In this document: piece after piece, positions 16,029-25,205 of the stretch | How the letters are laid out: each line of letters starts with the position of its first letter | How positions within the stretch are numbered: position 1 is the first letter of the stretch | Assembly: GCF_030441895.1 (NCBI RefSeq) | Contig: NZ_JARJAS010000016.1 | DNA: 64,000 nt | Direction: 5' to 3' (one strand) | Source: Enterococcus_D entomosocium | Lineage (GTDB): Bacteria; Bacillota; Bacilli; Lactobacillales; Enterococcaceae | Made by a program: the position numbers and the translations under genes | The notes under the pieces: generated by a model | What the model was told of the DNA's origin: nothing | Databases searched by the model: none | Seen by the model: the letters and a program-made list of their open reading frames with translations, nothing else

Positions 16029-17786
16029 ATGTTATTAGAAAAAATCAAAAGCCCTAAAGAGTTAAAAGAATTGACCAGTGGGCAACTTCAAGAACTGGTA
16101 GTAGAAGCACGAACTGCTTTATTGGAAAAAATCAGTCACCATGGGGGGCATAATGGCCCCAATCTGGGGATGGTTGAGATGACGATCGCGTTGCATAAAG
16201 TCTTTGATTCTCCCACAGATAAGCTGATTTTTGATGTGTCTCATCAGACTTATATCCATAAAATGCTGACAGGACGCGCCCATGCCTTTCTTGATGCTTC
16301 GCAGTATGATGCGGTTTCTGGTTACACAAATCCGAAAGAAAGCGAGCACGATCTCTTTACGGTCGGTCATACCTCCACCTCAGTTTCGTTGGCAAATGGT
16401 GTGGCGAAAGCCCGTGACCTAAAAAATGAAACGTATAACGTCGTTGCCGTGATTGGCGATGGTTCTCTATCAGGCGGTTTAGCGTTTGAAGGCTTGAACA
16501 ATATCGTGGAATTAGGCACCAATACCATCGTGATCCTCAACGACAATGACCAATCGATTGCAGAAAACCATGGGGGGATGTACCAGAATTTGCGGGCATT
16601 GCGGGAAACCAAGGGACAAGCAGCAGACAATCTGTTCAAAGCGATTGGTTTTGAGTACCACTATTTGGATGAAGGAAATGATCTCGCTGCCTTGATCGCT
16701 TTATTTGAAAAAGTGAAAGACATTGATCATCCTGTTTTATTACACATTCATACGATCAAAGGCAAAGGCTTCAAGTTTGCGGAAGAAAATCGTGAAAAGT
16801 TTCATGCAGGCGGTCCCTTTCGTTTAGAAACCGGCGAATATATTTCTGCTGGCGGCAATCAAGTAACGTACAATAGCTTAACGACGGATTATTTATTAGA
16901 AAAAATGGCGACAGATCCTAAAGTCGTGGCAGTAAACGCTGGTACACCGATGCTGCTTTTTTCTCCAGAACAACGAGAAAAAGCAGGCAAACAATTTGTA
17001 GATGTAGGTATTGCAGAAGAACATGCGGTATCGATGGTTGCTGGGTTAGCAAAAAATGGCGCGAAACCTATCTGGGTCGTTTTTTCTACCTTTATGCAAC
17101 GTAGTTTTGACCAAATCTCCCATGATTTAGCCTTAAATCATCTGCCTGGAACGATTTTGGTATACGGTGCATCGATCCACGGCATGAATGACGAGAGCCA
17201 TTTGGGAATTTTTGATATTCCATTTTTGGCACATATTCCCAACCTTATTTATCTTGCGCCAACCTCTAAAGAAGAATATCTGGCAATGTTGGATTGGTCG
17301 CTGGAACAAGCCAACGCTCCGGTTGCGATCCGGGTACCGGTTGGACCTGTCAACGAAACGGTAAGAGCAGCCTCTACTGACTATAGCGATCAAAAAAATG
17401 AGGTGACTCAAGCTGGCACGCAGGTAGCTATCGTCGGTGTTGGAAACTTTTATGCGCTAGCAGAAGAGATCGCAGAACAATTGAAAATGCAACATGGAAT
17501 TACGCCAACGGTGATCAATCCTAAGTTTATTTCAGAGGTCGACAAAGAGTTGCTGGATGCTGTGGCACGATCGCACAAACTCGTTGTCACGTTGGAAGAC
17601 GGCATACGAGAGGGCGGCTATGGACAAATGATTGCCAGCTATCTTGGTGATCGTGAGATTGCCGTCAAAAACTATGGCTTAGAAAAGAAATTTTATGATA
17701 ATTACCGGGCAGCAGACGTTTTATCTGAACTTGGTATCACTGCTGAGGAAATTACGAAAGATGTCATAGAACAGCTGCAGAAATAA
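16029..17786 (+). CDS. DXS-like thiamine-diphosphate enzyme (transketolase superfamily), 585 aa
   Basis: The overall layout is that of 1-deoxy-D-xylulose-5-phosphate synthase: HHGGHNGPNLGMVE near the start, FDVSHQTYIHKMLTGR (68-83), the TPP motif GDGSLSGG...NDND (143-174), GIAEEHAVSMVAG with the activating Glu (about 330), and a C-terminal transketolase domain. The ATG at 16029 follows a CAGGAGGT site; the upstream extension is rejected. The DXS donor-site motif GADGxTHQG is replaced by GMNDESHLG (385-393): His391 is kept, but the conserved Asp is Asn387. Enterococci make isoprenoids through mevalonate, and no other MEP gene is in the window, so this is probably a paralogue with another ketol donor or acceptor. 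The substrate is unknown. Confidence 0.8.
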   Translation: MLLEKIKSPKELKELTSGQLQELVVEARTALLEKISHHGGHNGPNLGMVEMTIALHKVFDSPTDKLIFDVSHQTYIHKMLTGRAHAFLDASQYDAVSGYTNPKESEHDLFTVGHTSTSVSLANGVAKARDLKNETYNVVAVIGDGSLSGGLAFEGLNNIVELGTNTIVILNDNDQSIAENHGGMYQNLRALRETKGQAADNLFKAIGFEYHYLDEGNDLAALIALFEKVKDIDHPVLLHIHTIKGKGFKFAEENREKFHAGGPFRLETGEYISAGGNQVTYNSLTTDYLLEKMATDPKVVAVNAGTPMLLFSPEQREKAGKQFVDVGIAEEHAVSMVAGLAKNGAKPIWVVFSTFMQRSFDQISHDLALNHLPGTILVYGASIHGMNDESHLGIFDIPFLAHIPNLIYLAPTSKEEYLAMLDWSLEQANAPVAIRVPVGPVNETVRAASTDYSDQKNEVTQAGTQVAIVGVGNFYALAEEIAEQLKMQHGITPTVINPKFISEVDKELLDAVARSHKLVVTLEDGIREGGYGQMIASYLGDREIAVKNYGLEKKFYDNYRAADVLSELGITAEEITKDVIEQLQK

Positions 17787-17842
17787 GTTCTCTTAGGGTG
17801 TCTTGTGTAGCTGATAGGATTGTTAAAAAATGAATGATCGAA

Positions 17843-17880
17843 GGAAACCTTGCAGAAAAACAGACTGCAAGGTTTTTTTG
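17843..17880 (+). terminator. Terminator after the DXS-like gene
   Basis: AACCTTGCAG and CTGCAAGGTT pair around an AAAAACAGA loop, followed by TTTTTT. Confidence 0.9.
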
Positions 17881-17916
17881 CAAACAATCGGTGACGATTT
17901 GCAGCAAAATACAGAA

Positions 17917-17963
17917 GACCAATGCTTTTCAAGCATGAAGCCCAAGCGCGTTAAGCATTGGTC
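17917..17963. promoter_or_regulatory. 11-bp perfect inverted repeat upstream of the MFS gene
   Basis: GACCAATGCTT (17917-17927) and AAGCATTGGTC (17953-17963) are exact complements around a 25-nt loop, with no T-run after them. It may be an operator or an mRNA leader structure for the transporter gene. Confidence 0.45.
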
Positions 17964-18073
17964 AACGAGGACAATCTAGCGAATAATAAGGTAATGAAAG
18001 GATCACTTTGTCATCTTGGGCTATTGGGTTCAGAGACAAGGAAGAAAAGGTGTTTTTAAGGAAAGGGGTAATT

Positions 18074-19270
18074 ATGAAATTTTTTTCTATGAAGTTGTTG
18101 GCACTGTTGTCAGTGGCAATGGTCGTCTATTCGGCACCGGCGATCTCTGCCAATGTCCCAGCGATTGCGGCAAGCTTTCCAGAAGTTGATGCGGTCTACA
18201 TTGGGTTACTGACCACGATTCCATCATTGTTTCTTTTACTGGGGATTTTTACTACCAGCATGATCGAAAAAAGGATCGGCAAAAAATACACGATGGTCAC
18301 CGGCTTGGTCATTGTGGCAGTTTTTGGCACGCTGCCGGCATGGTATCAGGGAAGCTTTCCCGTCTTGTTTCTTTCGCGCGCGATTCTTGGCTTTGGGATC
18401 GGCTTATTCAATCGTTTGGCGCTTCAAATGATTAGTTTGTTGTTTCAAAATGAGCCGCAAAAGAAAGCCAAGGCCCTTGGGTTAGAAAGTGCCGTCGGTG
18501 GTTTAGGCGGTATCTTTATGACTTTGCTGGTAGGGCAGCTAGTGAAGATCAGTTGGGAGATCTCTTTCTTCGTTTATGGCTTTGCCTTGATCAGTCTCTT
18601 TTTTGTTCAGGTATTTATTCCCAACGAAACAAAAGCGACCACCGATGCGGCTCTGATAGCGAACGTCACGGTTTCAACAGAACGGAAACAAAAGTCATTT
18701 GTTTTGGGTGTGCTCTTGTTTCTGATCGTTGTCTTGTTTATCAACTACAATCTGCAGATCACCCCGTTGTTGTTGGAAAAAGGAATCGGTGATGCGACCG
18801 ATGGCAGTAACATGATCGCCGCCATTGCGACGGGGGCATTTATCGCCGGCAATGCCTTTGGCTTGATATACAGCCGCCTACATCGCTGGTTGCTGCCCGT
18901 TGCGGCATTGCTTGCAGGAAGCAGCATCTATTTGACCTATCCCTTGCAGACGGTGGGGCTGCTCTTGGGTTGTTCTTTACTACTAGGCTTTGCCTTTCGC
19001 AATATCATGCCTTTTTTCACCCACTTGCTGACGACTGGTGGTGAAGCGGAAGCTAAGTTTGGCACGATCGTCTCGATCGTTGCTTACAATTTAGGAGTCA
19101 CGTTAGCACCTTATGCATCACGCTTACTGATACTAGTCAGCGGCAATGAAACAGCAGGGATGCAGATGATCCTATCAGGGGGCTTGTTGGTTATGATTGG
19201 GATTGTGTCAGTGATCAGCAATCGCTATTTTCTTTATTTCGAGCGGGGAACTGCTGAAGAACTTGGGTAG
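18074..19270 (+). CDS. MFS family transporter, 398 aa
   Basis: This is a twelve-helix major facilitator: hydrophobic segments fill the whole length, with RAILGFGIGLFNRLA in the fourth helix region and a basic loop EKRIGKKYTMV between helices 2 and 3, a standard MFS feature. The ATG at 18074 follows GAAAGGGG. The substrate cannot be read from the sequence; this layout is common among drug or metabolite exporters. It stands alone between terminators, and the convergent AraC gene ends 88 nt after it. Confidence 0.85.
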   Translation: MKFFSMKLLALLSVAMVVYSAPAISANVPAIAASFPEVDAVYIGLLTTIPSLFLLLGIFTTSMIEKRIGKKYTMVTGLVIVAVFGTLPAWYQGSFPVLFLSRAILGFGIGLFNRLALQMISLLFQNEPQKKAKALGLESAVGGLGGIFMTLLVGQLVKISWEISFFVYGFALISLFFVQVFIPNETKATTDAALIANVTVSTERKQKSFVLGVLLFLIVVLFINYNLQITPLLLEKGIGDATDGSNMIAAIATGAFIAGNAFGLIYSRLHRWLLPVAALLAGSSIYLTYPLQTVGLLLGCSLLLGFAFRNIMPFFTHLLTTGGEAEAKFGTIVSIVAYNLGVTLAPYASRLLILVSGNETAGMQMILSGGLLVMIGIVSVISNRYFLYFERGTAEELG

Positions 19271-19290
19271 CTGTTTTTAAAAGATTGAAT

Positions 19291-19337
19291 GAAAAACTCT
19301 CTTACGATCGTCAATGTAAGAGAGTCTTTTTTTTAAG
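19291..19337. terminator. Bidirectional terminator between MFS and AraC genes
   Basis: ACTCTCTTAC and GTAAGAGAGT pair, with A and T runs on the flanks. Confidence 0.9.
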
Positions 19338-19357
19338 CAAATCTTTTCATCGGCTTG

Positions 19358-20242
19358 CTATTTTTTCCCTGCAAAATGCGTAAAACGGACAAACTGATTT
19401 TGGGCTTCTTCTTGTAAAAATTCTTTTGGTGTCAGCTGAAATTCTTGTTTAAAGCAGCGTAAAAAATGGGTATAGGAGTTGAAGCCGCAAGCTTCGAACG
19501 TGGCGGTGGCGCTTCTGGTTTTACGTAAAATTTCTTTGCTCTTTAAGAGTCGTTTCTTTACCACATAGGCATGAAAGGCGACGCCAGTTTCTTTTTTGAA
19601 GGTCCTTGAAAGCGAGTATGGGCTCATGAAAAGGGCTTTGGCGACGGTCTCTAAGGAGAGATCAGCGGTCAAATGCTGATTGATATAGGTAATAGCAGCC
19701 AAAATGTCTTTATTTTTATAGAGTGAGTCGGATAAAAATAGCGGTTCTTTTTCCTGATAGGCAATCGTATTGATGGAAATCAAAAACGCAATCAAATGAT
19801 TTTGATAAAGTAAGTCGGTGCCATAATTGCTATCCGTTTTTTTGCGTAAAGGACGCAATAGCTGGTCTAGTTGGTCGGCATCGATCGATAAAATACGACT
19901 GTTGATGCCGCCGTTGCTACGAAAACAGGCAGTGAGATCTGTTTGGGTAGTGGAGAGGGCAGCGAGATAACTAGGATTGATATACAGGTAGGTTCGCTCG
20001 AAAAAATCAGAAGTTTGATGAACGATTCGATGCAAGACGTTTGGAGGAATCAAGATGATCGTACCAGGTTCTAGAGGGAATTCTCCGCCATCGATAAAGA
20101 AGACCGCTGATCCTTTTAAGGTACAGTGAATCTCATAAAAACTATGGTAATGATAAAGGGTATTGTTTTCTTCTACGATGTCTTTGATATGAAAGGCCTC
20201 AAAACGATCGTTGATCATCGTATCCGCACTTTGCTTCTCCAT
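19358..20242 (-). CDS. AraC family transcriptional regulator, 294 aa
   Basis: An N-terminal cupin sensor domain (YHYHSFYEIHCTLKG, FFIDGGEFPLEPGTIILIPPNVLHRI) is followed by two C-terminal helix-turn-helices (LSLETVAKALFMSPYSLSRTFKKETG, and ATFEACGFNSYTHFLRCFKQEFQLTPKEF). The ATG at 20242 has GAAAGGAGCC just upstream; the longer frame to 20302 has no ribosome site. The gene is divergent from the GH105 hydrolase gene (133 nt between starts), so it most likely controls that hydrolase and responds to a rhamnogalacturonan-derived sugar. That specificity is inferred from position. Confidence 0.88.
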   Translation of the reverse strand: MEKQSADTMINDRFEAFHIKDIVEENNTLYHYHSFYEIHCTLKGSAVFFIDGGEFPLEPGTIILIPPNVLHRIVHQTSDFFERTYLYINPSYLAALSTTQTDLTACFRSNGGINSRILSIDADQLDQLLRPLRKKTDSNYGTDLLYQNHLIAFLISINTIAYQEKEPLFLSDSLYKNKDILAAITYINQHLTADLSLETVAKALFMSPYSLSRTFKKETGVAFHAYVVKKRLLKSKEILRKTRSATATFEACGFNSYTHFLRCFKQEFQLTPKEFLQEEAQNQFVRFTHFAGKK

Positions 20243-20323
20243 GATTGGCTCCTTTCGTACTCGTTTGTTTTTATCATACAAGAATAGATAGTAAAGTGTC
20301 AATAACTGCTATTTTTGTGTAAA

Positions 20324-20340
20324 TGTAAGCGTGTTACGAT
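20324..20340 (+). promoter_or_regulatory. cre-like site in the GH105 promoter region
   Basis: TGTAAGCGTGTTACGAT resembles a CcpA/LacI-family operator with the TGTAAGCG half-site that recurs before the YesO-type and YesP-type genes. It overlaps a possible -10 (TACGAT). Confidence 0.5.
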
Positions 20341-20374
20341 CAATCTATCAAAGAGAAATGAGAGGATGAACCCA

Positions 20375-21481
20375 ATGGTGATTTTAGAACAGTTATTTGT
20401 GGAAAAACGTGTTGTAGAAGAAAAAATTGATCGCATGATCGAAAATTTAACGACGATCAAGGATGATAATGGCGAATTTCTATTAGACTTTGACGGCTTG
20501 ATCGTTGATGATAAAAGCTGGGGGATTTGGAACTGGCCGCAAGGGGTGGGACTATACGGCATTTATAAAAACTACCAAATCACCAAAAATCCCAAAGCGC
20601 TCCAAGTTGTGGAAGAATGGTTTGAGCAGCGGATGTTAGAAGGCGCGCCGCCTAAAAATGTCAACACGATGGCGCCGCTTTTGGCAATGGCGTATCTTTA
20701 TGAAGACACCAAAGATTCTCGTTACTTGCCGTACCTTGAACAATGGGCGGAATGGGTCATGCATGATATGCCGCGAACCGATGAAAATGGTCTGCAGCAT
20801 GCGACCTATGGACCAGAAAATCGCAACCAGCTTTGGGACGATACCTTGATGATGACCGCTTTGCCTTTGGCGAAAATTGGCATGTTGCTGAATCGTCCGG
20901 CCTATATCGAAGAAGCAAAACAACAATTTATGATCCATATCAAATACTTAGTTGATAAAAAAACTGGTCTTTGGTTCCACGGCTGGACCTTTGAAGAACG
21001 CCACAATTATGCGCAAGCGCTTTGGGCAAGAGGCAACTGCTGGATCACCATTGCGATTCCTGAGATCATTGACATTCTCGACTTGCAAGAAGGAGATGCG
21101 TTACGAGGCTTCTTGATCAATACCCTCTTAGACCAACTAGCTGCCTTGCAAGAAATGCAAGATGAAAGTGGTTTGTGGCACACCTTGTTAGATGATCCTA
21201 GCTCGTATGTGGAGGCTTCTGCGACGGCTGGTTTTGCCTATGGGATTTTAAAAGCCGTTCATAAGCGTTACATTGACAAAGCTTGGGAAGATGTTGCCTA
21301 TAAAGCGTTAGCCGGTTTGATCGAACAAGTCGCAGAAGATGGAGAAGTCCAAAATGTTTCCATCGGTACTGGAATGGGAGAAGACTTGGAGTACTACAAA
21401 AACATCGCGATTACAGCAATGCCTTACGGGCAATCACTGACAGTTTTAGCATTTACTGAACTATTGGTTTCATTTTGTTAA
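20375..21481 (+). CDS. Unsaturated rhamnogalacturonyl hydrolase, GH88/GH105 (YteR-like), 368 aa
   Basis: This cytoplasmic enzyme removes the unsaturated galacturonyl residue from oligosaccharides left by rhamnogalacturonan lyases. The (alpha/alpha)6-barrel repeats are evident: SWGIWNWPQGVGLYGIYK, NTMAPLLAMAYLYEDT, LWDDTLMMTALPLAKIG (catalytic Asp region, 153-169), WARGNCWITIAIPEII, and SATAGFAYGILKAV. There is no signal peptide. The ATG at 20375 with AGAGG at 9 nt is preferred; another in-frame ATG at 20366 is possible. Length fits the family. It is followed at 39 nt by a rhamnose mutarotase gene, which fits a product containing L-rhamnose. Confidence 0.9.
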   Translation: MVILEQLFVEKRVVEEKIDRMIENLTTIKDDNGEFLLDFDGLIVDDKSWGIWNWPQGVGLYGIYKNYQITKNPKALQVVEEWFEQRMLEGAPPKNVNTMAPLLAMAYLYEDTKDSRYLPYLEQWAEWVMHDMPRTDENGLQHATYGPENRNQLWDDTLMMTALPLAKIGMLLNRPAYIEEAKQQFMIHIKYLVDKKTGLWFHGWTFEERHNYAQALWARGNCWITIAIPEIIDILDLQEGDALRGFLINTLLDQLAALQEMQDESGLWHTLLDDPSSYVEASATAGFAYGILKAVHKRYIDKAWEDVAYKALAGLIEQVAEDGEVQNVSIGTGMGEDLEYYKNIAITAMPYGQSLTVLAFTELLVSFC

Positions 21482-21520
21482 GTTAAACACCTTACGTAAT
21501 AAAGAGAGGAGCAGACAAAG

Positions 21521-21832
21521 ATGATCAAAAAAGCGATTCGGATGAAGCTACATCCTGGTTATGAAGCAGAATATGAAAAACGGCATCGCGAACTATGGCC
21601 AGAACTAAAAGAGCAGCTCATAGCACACGGGGCGAAAAGCTACCAGATTTTCTTAGATCCAGAAAGCCTTGCGTTGTTTGGCTACCTTGAGATTGAAGAT
21701 GAAACCCGCTGGCAGCAGTTAGCGGCAACCGAGATCAACCAAAAATGGTGGCAGTACATGGCAGAACTTATGGAAACAAATCCGGATGATTCGCCAGTGA
21801 CACAGGAGTTAAAGGAAGTCTTTACGCTGTAA
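21521..21832 (+). CDS. rhaM: L-rhamnose mutarotase, 103 aa
   Basis: This interconverts alpha- and beta-L-rhamnopyranose. The family signature is complete: HPGYEAEYEKRHRELWPEL with catalytic His22, YQIFLDPESLALFGYLE, and the paired tryptophans in NQKWWQYMAELM (76-77). Length equals the family norm. AGAGAGGAG precedes the ATG, 39 nt after the GH105 gene, so the two form an operon. Rhamnose isomerase, kinase and aldolase genes are not in this window and must lie elsewhere. Confidence 0.93.
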   Translation: MIKKAIRMKLHPGYEAEYEKRHRELWPELKEQLIAHGAKSYQIFLDPESLALFGYLEIEDETRWQQLAATEINQKWWQYMAELMETNPDDSPVTQELKEVFTL

Positions 21833-21905
21833 GCTAGACAAAAATGTTTATTTCTTAAAACGAACACGGTCGTATCAATTGTTTGACATCAATTACTGGT
21901 TAGTC

Positions 21906-21952
21906 AAAGAGGTAGTTCGCTCACGAATGTGAGCGGACTACCTCTTTTGTTG
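21906..21952. terminator. Bidirectional terminator between rhaM and yesN
   Basis: A long stem, AGAGGTAGTTCGCTCAC with GTGAGCGGACTACCTCT, is followed by TTTT. Confidence 0.9.
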
Positions 21953-21987
21953 AAATAGCAACACAGTCATTTCGGATAGAAGAAACG

Positions 21988-23439
21988 TTAAGAGAGAAGT
22001 GCTTTTTCTTGCTGCTTCAAAAATTTCTTTGGTGTCATACCGGTAATCTTTTTAAACGTTTGAACAAAATATTCGGGGGCATTACTAAAGCCCGTCATCG
22101 CTGCCACTTCGTAGACTTTGTAGTTTTTCTTCAGCAGTTCTTGTGCTTTTTGGATGCGGTATTCGGCTAATTTTTGATTGAAGCGAATCCCGGTTTCTTT
22201 GTAATAGGTTTTTCCTAAGTATTCAGGATTTAAGTACAAAAGATGGGCGGCGATCCATTTCAATGACAATGCTTCATGGTCATAATATTCTTCGATGATC
22301 AGGTTGACTTTTTGGGACAGCTGCATGTTCTCGCTATCGTCTAAGCTGCCCCGCATCAAATCGATACAGTGAAGCAGCATAAACTGGAGTTCGTGCCAAT
22401 TATTCAAGAGCATGATCTTTGGGGAATAGTCATCAAAGTAGATGTCTTTTTTGATGCGATGGTTTTCAAAAATTGCCGATAACAAATCGTTGACCTGCAG
22501 CCGCAATAGTTGGACAGGGTAAAGCTCCATGCGACAGGTAGAAAAAAAGTTTTCCGTAAGAACTTGGGCTAAAGTCAGTTCGCCTTTGTCGATCAATGCC
22601 AAAAGTTTTTCACGGTATTCCATATAGAGACTATTTTCATAGACATTTTCTTGTGAGATTTGGGCTTCTTGGATGACTTCAAAGGTATCAAAATAAAACT
22701 CCTTATCCAAGTTCCGCTTGCCTAAATGATAACTGAGTAAAAATTTTTCGGGGGTTTCGACCCAGCAATTGATGGCGATCCCTTTTCCTAGATGCGCAGC
22801 CTGTACCTTCGTTTTAAAAAAGAGATTAAAGGTATTTTCCGTACTGAAGTTCAGGATATAGCCAACTTTGTTTTGATGACCGATCACCAACTCGTGATGG
22901 TTCTCATAGCTTTCGATCCGCTTGGCGATGGCGTGATAGAATTTCGAATCAAATAAGTACATACAAAATGGAAAAACGAACGATTCAGGCAGCGGTTCTT
23001 CTCCGCAGCTATTGATGTATTGTTCAATTTGTTGTTTTAAATAGAGGGTAGATTCCATTTGACGACGTTCAGAACGTTCGATCGTCTCAGCCAACGCTTC
23101 TGAAAGCTTGCTCGGAAAAACAGGTTTTTCAAGGAAAAATTTGACCCCTAAAGCCATCGCTTCTTTGGCAAAGGAGAAGCTGCCAAAGCCTGTCAAAATA
23201 ATGATTTGAATCGCAGGATTGATGGCTTTTAATTTTTTGATCAAGGCAAGTCCATTGACTTTAGGCATATTGATGTCGGTAATCACGATGTCGATGGTGT
23301 TTTGCTGACAAAATGCCAAGGCTTCTTCACTGTCTGTGTAAATTCCTTTGACCACTAATGGGAAATCAAAAGAAGCAACGAGGTTAGCCACACCATTTGC
23401 TATCAAGGGTTCATCGTCAACAACGAGGATATTTTTCAT
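21988..23439 (-). CDS. yesN: AraC-type response regulator (YesN-like), 483 aa
   Basis: The receiver domain (1-120) has the acidic pair Asp8-Asp9, phospho-acceptor Asp55 (IVITDINMPK), a Thr (ILTGFGS) and Lys (FLEKPV). A long linker follows, and an AraC helix-turn-helix pair closes the protein (LSLKWIAAHLLYLNPEYLGKTYYKETG; YKVYEVAAMTGFSNAPEYFVQTFKKITGMTPKKF). Its start overlaps the stop of the sensor kinase gene by 4 nt (ATGA), so the two are translationally coupled. In Bacillus the YesM-YesN pair activates rhamnogalacturonan genes; the likely targets here are the divergent importer genes, which share a conserved upstream box. Confidence 0.92.
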   Translation of the reverse strand: MKNILVVDDEPLIANGVANLVASFDFPLVVKGIYTDSEEALAFCQQNTIDIVITDINMPKVNGLALIKKLKAINPAIQIIILTGFGSFSFAKEAMALGVKFFLEKPVFPSKLSEALAETIERSERRQMESTLYLKQQIEQYINSCGEEPLPESFVFPFCMYLFDSKFYHAIAKRIESYENHHELVIGHQNKVGYILNFSTENTFNLFFKTKVQAAHLGKGIAINCWVETPEKFLLSYHLGKRNLDKEFYFDTFEVIQEAQISQENVYENSLYMEYREKLLALIDKGELTLAQVLTENFFSTCRMELYPVQLLRLQVNDLLSAIFENHRIKKDIYFDDYSPKIMLLNNWHELQFMLLHCIDLMRGSLDDSENMQLSQKVNLIIEEYYDHEALSLKWIAAHLLYLNPEYLGKTYYKETGIRFNQKLAEYRIQKAQELLKKNYKVYEVAAMTGFSNAPEYFVQTFKKITGMTPKKFLKQQEKALLS

Positions 23440-25205
23440 GTTTCACTCACTCCTTTTAAGGGGATCACAAAGCGCACCGTCGTCTTTTTGAAGGGAATCG
23501 AGGAGACGATGGCTAAGGACGCTTGATCACCATAATGCAGTTGCAATCGTTTTTGAATATTGGTCAATCCGATGCCGCCTTCTTTTTCAATCGAGAAGTT
23601 GGCTTTAAAACCAGGGCCATTGTCAGAGACACTGACTTGGAGAAAGGTTGCTTGTTGTTCAATCGTAAGGACGAGGCGACACGTCTCCTTCATATCATTG
23701 ACGGCGTATTTAAAGACATTTTCAATCAATGGTTGAATCAGTAACTTAGGAATTTTAAAGGACAAGTCATTCACCAAAATTACTTCGATATACTCGATCC
23801 GTTTCCCGAAGCGAACGTTTTGAATATTGATATAGGCGTGCACGATATCTAATTCATCTTGTAGCGTTGTGAAGTCAGACTTGGTATCGATTTTTTTTCG
23901 AAACAAATAGGCAAGGGAGGTGACCATCTCTGAGATCTGCCACTGCTGATTTTCAATGGCGATCCAGTTGATCGAGTCTAACGTATTGTATAGAAAATGT
24001 GGATCTAATTGCGCTTGCAATCCTTTAAATTCGATTTCTTGGGACAATATACGCATTTCATAATTGTCCTTGATCAAGGCATTTAATTCATCGATCATCG
24101 TATTATAGCTTTCATAAAGGACCATGATCTCTTCTTGACTATTTTCTGGGACAGCGAGGGTCTTTAAAGAGGCCAGTTTTTTCGTTTTCCGCAGAACGGC
24201 CATTTGCGAAGCCAAGTCAGCTAAAGGGCGGGTCAGCTGATTGCTTATTTTCCGAATCACAACAATAATCAAACATAAAAAAGGCAAACTCACAGCGATG
24301 GAAAGGCCTTGTAGTTTATAAAGATCAGCTAAGACTTGATTTTCAGGCAGTAAATAAATGAAGGTCATATTCGGCATCGTCTTCCGATCCATTGCGTAGT
24401 AGTACTGGCGATTATCAAACGTCATGGAGCCGATCGATCGCTGGAAGGTTTCCATTTTTTGCTGCAAGGTATTTTGATCCGCAGCGAGGGTTTGCTCGTC
24501 ATTTGCGGTACTATAAAATTGGTTCTGATACGCCATGAAAAATTGGTTTTGTTCGGAGACAATGGGAAGACTTTCGATCTCGTTACGAAAGAAGGACGTA
24601 TTCACTAGAAATATCACCGTACCAATATAGGTTAAAGAAAGATCGGCTGTTGAATAGATTTTTCGCAGGTAGACACCTTGAGAAAGGTCCTTTGCAAAAA
24701 ACCAACTCCCTTTGGCAGGCTTATCGGGCAAAGTCTCGATCATATCTTTGATGGTTTGGCCATTAAAGATATGGTCGGTCTCGGCTAGAAAGTTGATCAT
24801 GTTTTCGTTCGTTGGGGTAAAGAGATAGACGTTTTGAATCGTTGATTCATTGCGTACGAGGGCGTTGATTTCTGCACTTAAGGCATTCTTTTGGTCGATC
24901 GCCTCTAAGGATTGCAAGGAATCTTGTGCCAAGATCCTTTGTAGGCCATTTTGGATCGGTGCACTATCGATAATGCGAAAAGAGAGGGTTTCGACGGCAG
25001 TTAAACGCTTGGCGATATTTGTTGAAATGATCGAGACATCTTTATACGCGGCTTCTTTCAGCTGCGCCATGTAGACTTGTCGCCAAACTAAGGTCAGGAG
25101 AACAGCCAATGAGACGATAATTGCCACCGTCGCAAAAAAGACAAAATGTAACTGTCGCTCAAAAGGCTGCTTTTTAAAGTGATTGATCAGCTTCTGGGAC
25201 TTCAT
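23436..25205 (-). CDS. yesM: YesM-type sensor histidine kinase, 589 aa
   Basis: Two membrane segments (about residues 20-40 and again before the HAMP region) flank a large extracellular sensor domain. A HAMP linker follows, then a His_kinase family domain with QLDPHFLYNTLDSINW (phospho-His), an N-box (PLIENVFKYAV), DNGPGF and GGIGLTNIQKRL. The ATG at 25205 is preferred to a TTG at 25247, since GCGAGG precedes it. It overlaps the 3' end of the YesL-like gene by 32 nt and yesN by 4 nt, giving a tight yesLMN operon. The ligand is probably an extracellular pectin oligosaccharide, by analogy with Bacillus. Confidence 0.9.
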   Translation of the reverse strand: MKSQKLINHFKKQPFERQLHFVFFATVAIIVSLAVLLTLVWRQVYMAQLKEAAYKDVSIISTNIAKRLTAVETLSFRIIDSAPIQNGLQRILAQDSLQSLEAIDQKNALSAEINALVRNESTIQNVYLFTPTNENMINFLAETDHIFNGQTIKDMIETLPDKPAKGSWFFAKDLSQGVYLRKIYSTADLSLTYIGTVIFLVNTSFFRNEIESLPIVSEQNQFFMAYQNQFYSTANDEQTLAADQNTLQQKMETFQRSIGSMTFDNRQYYYAMDRKTMPNMTFIYLLPENQVLADLYKLQGLSIAVSLPFLCLIIVVIRKISNQLTRPLADLASQMAVLRKTKKLASLKTLAVPENSQEEIMVLYESYNTMIDELNALIKDNYEMRILSQEIEFKGLQAQLDPHFLYNTLDSINWIAIENQQWQISEMVTSLAYLFRKKIDTKSDFTTLQDELDIVHAYINIQNVRFGKRIEYIEVILVNDLSFKIPKLLIQPLIENVFKYAVNDMKETCRLVLTIEQQATFLQVSVSDNGPGFKANFSIEKEGGIGLTNIQKRLQLHYGDQASLAIVSSIPFKKTTVRFVIPLKGVSET

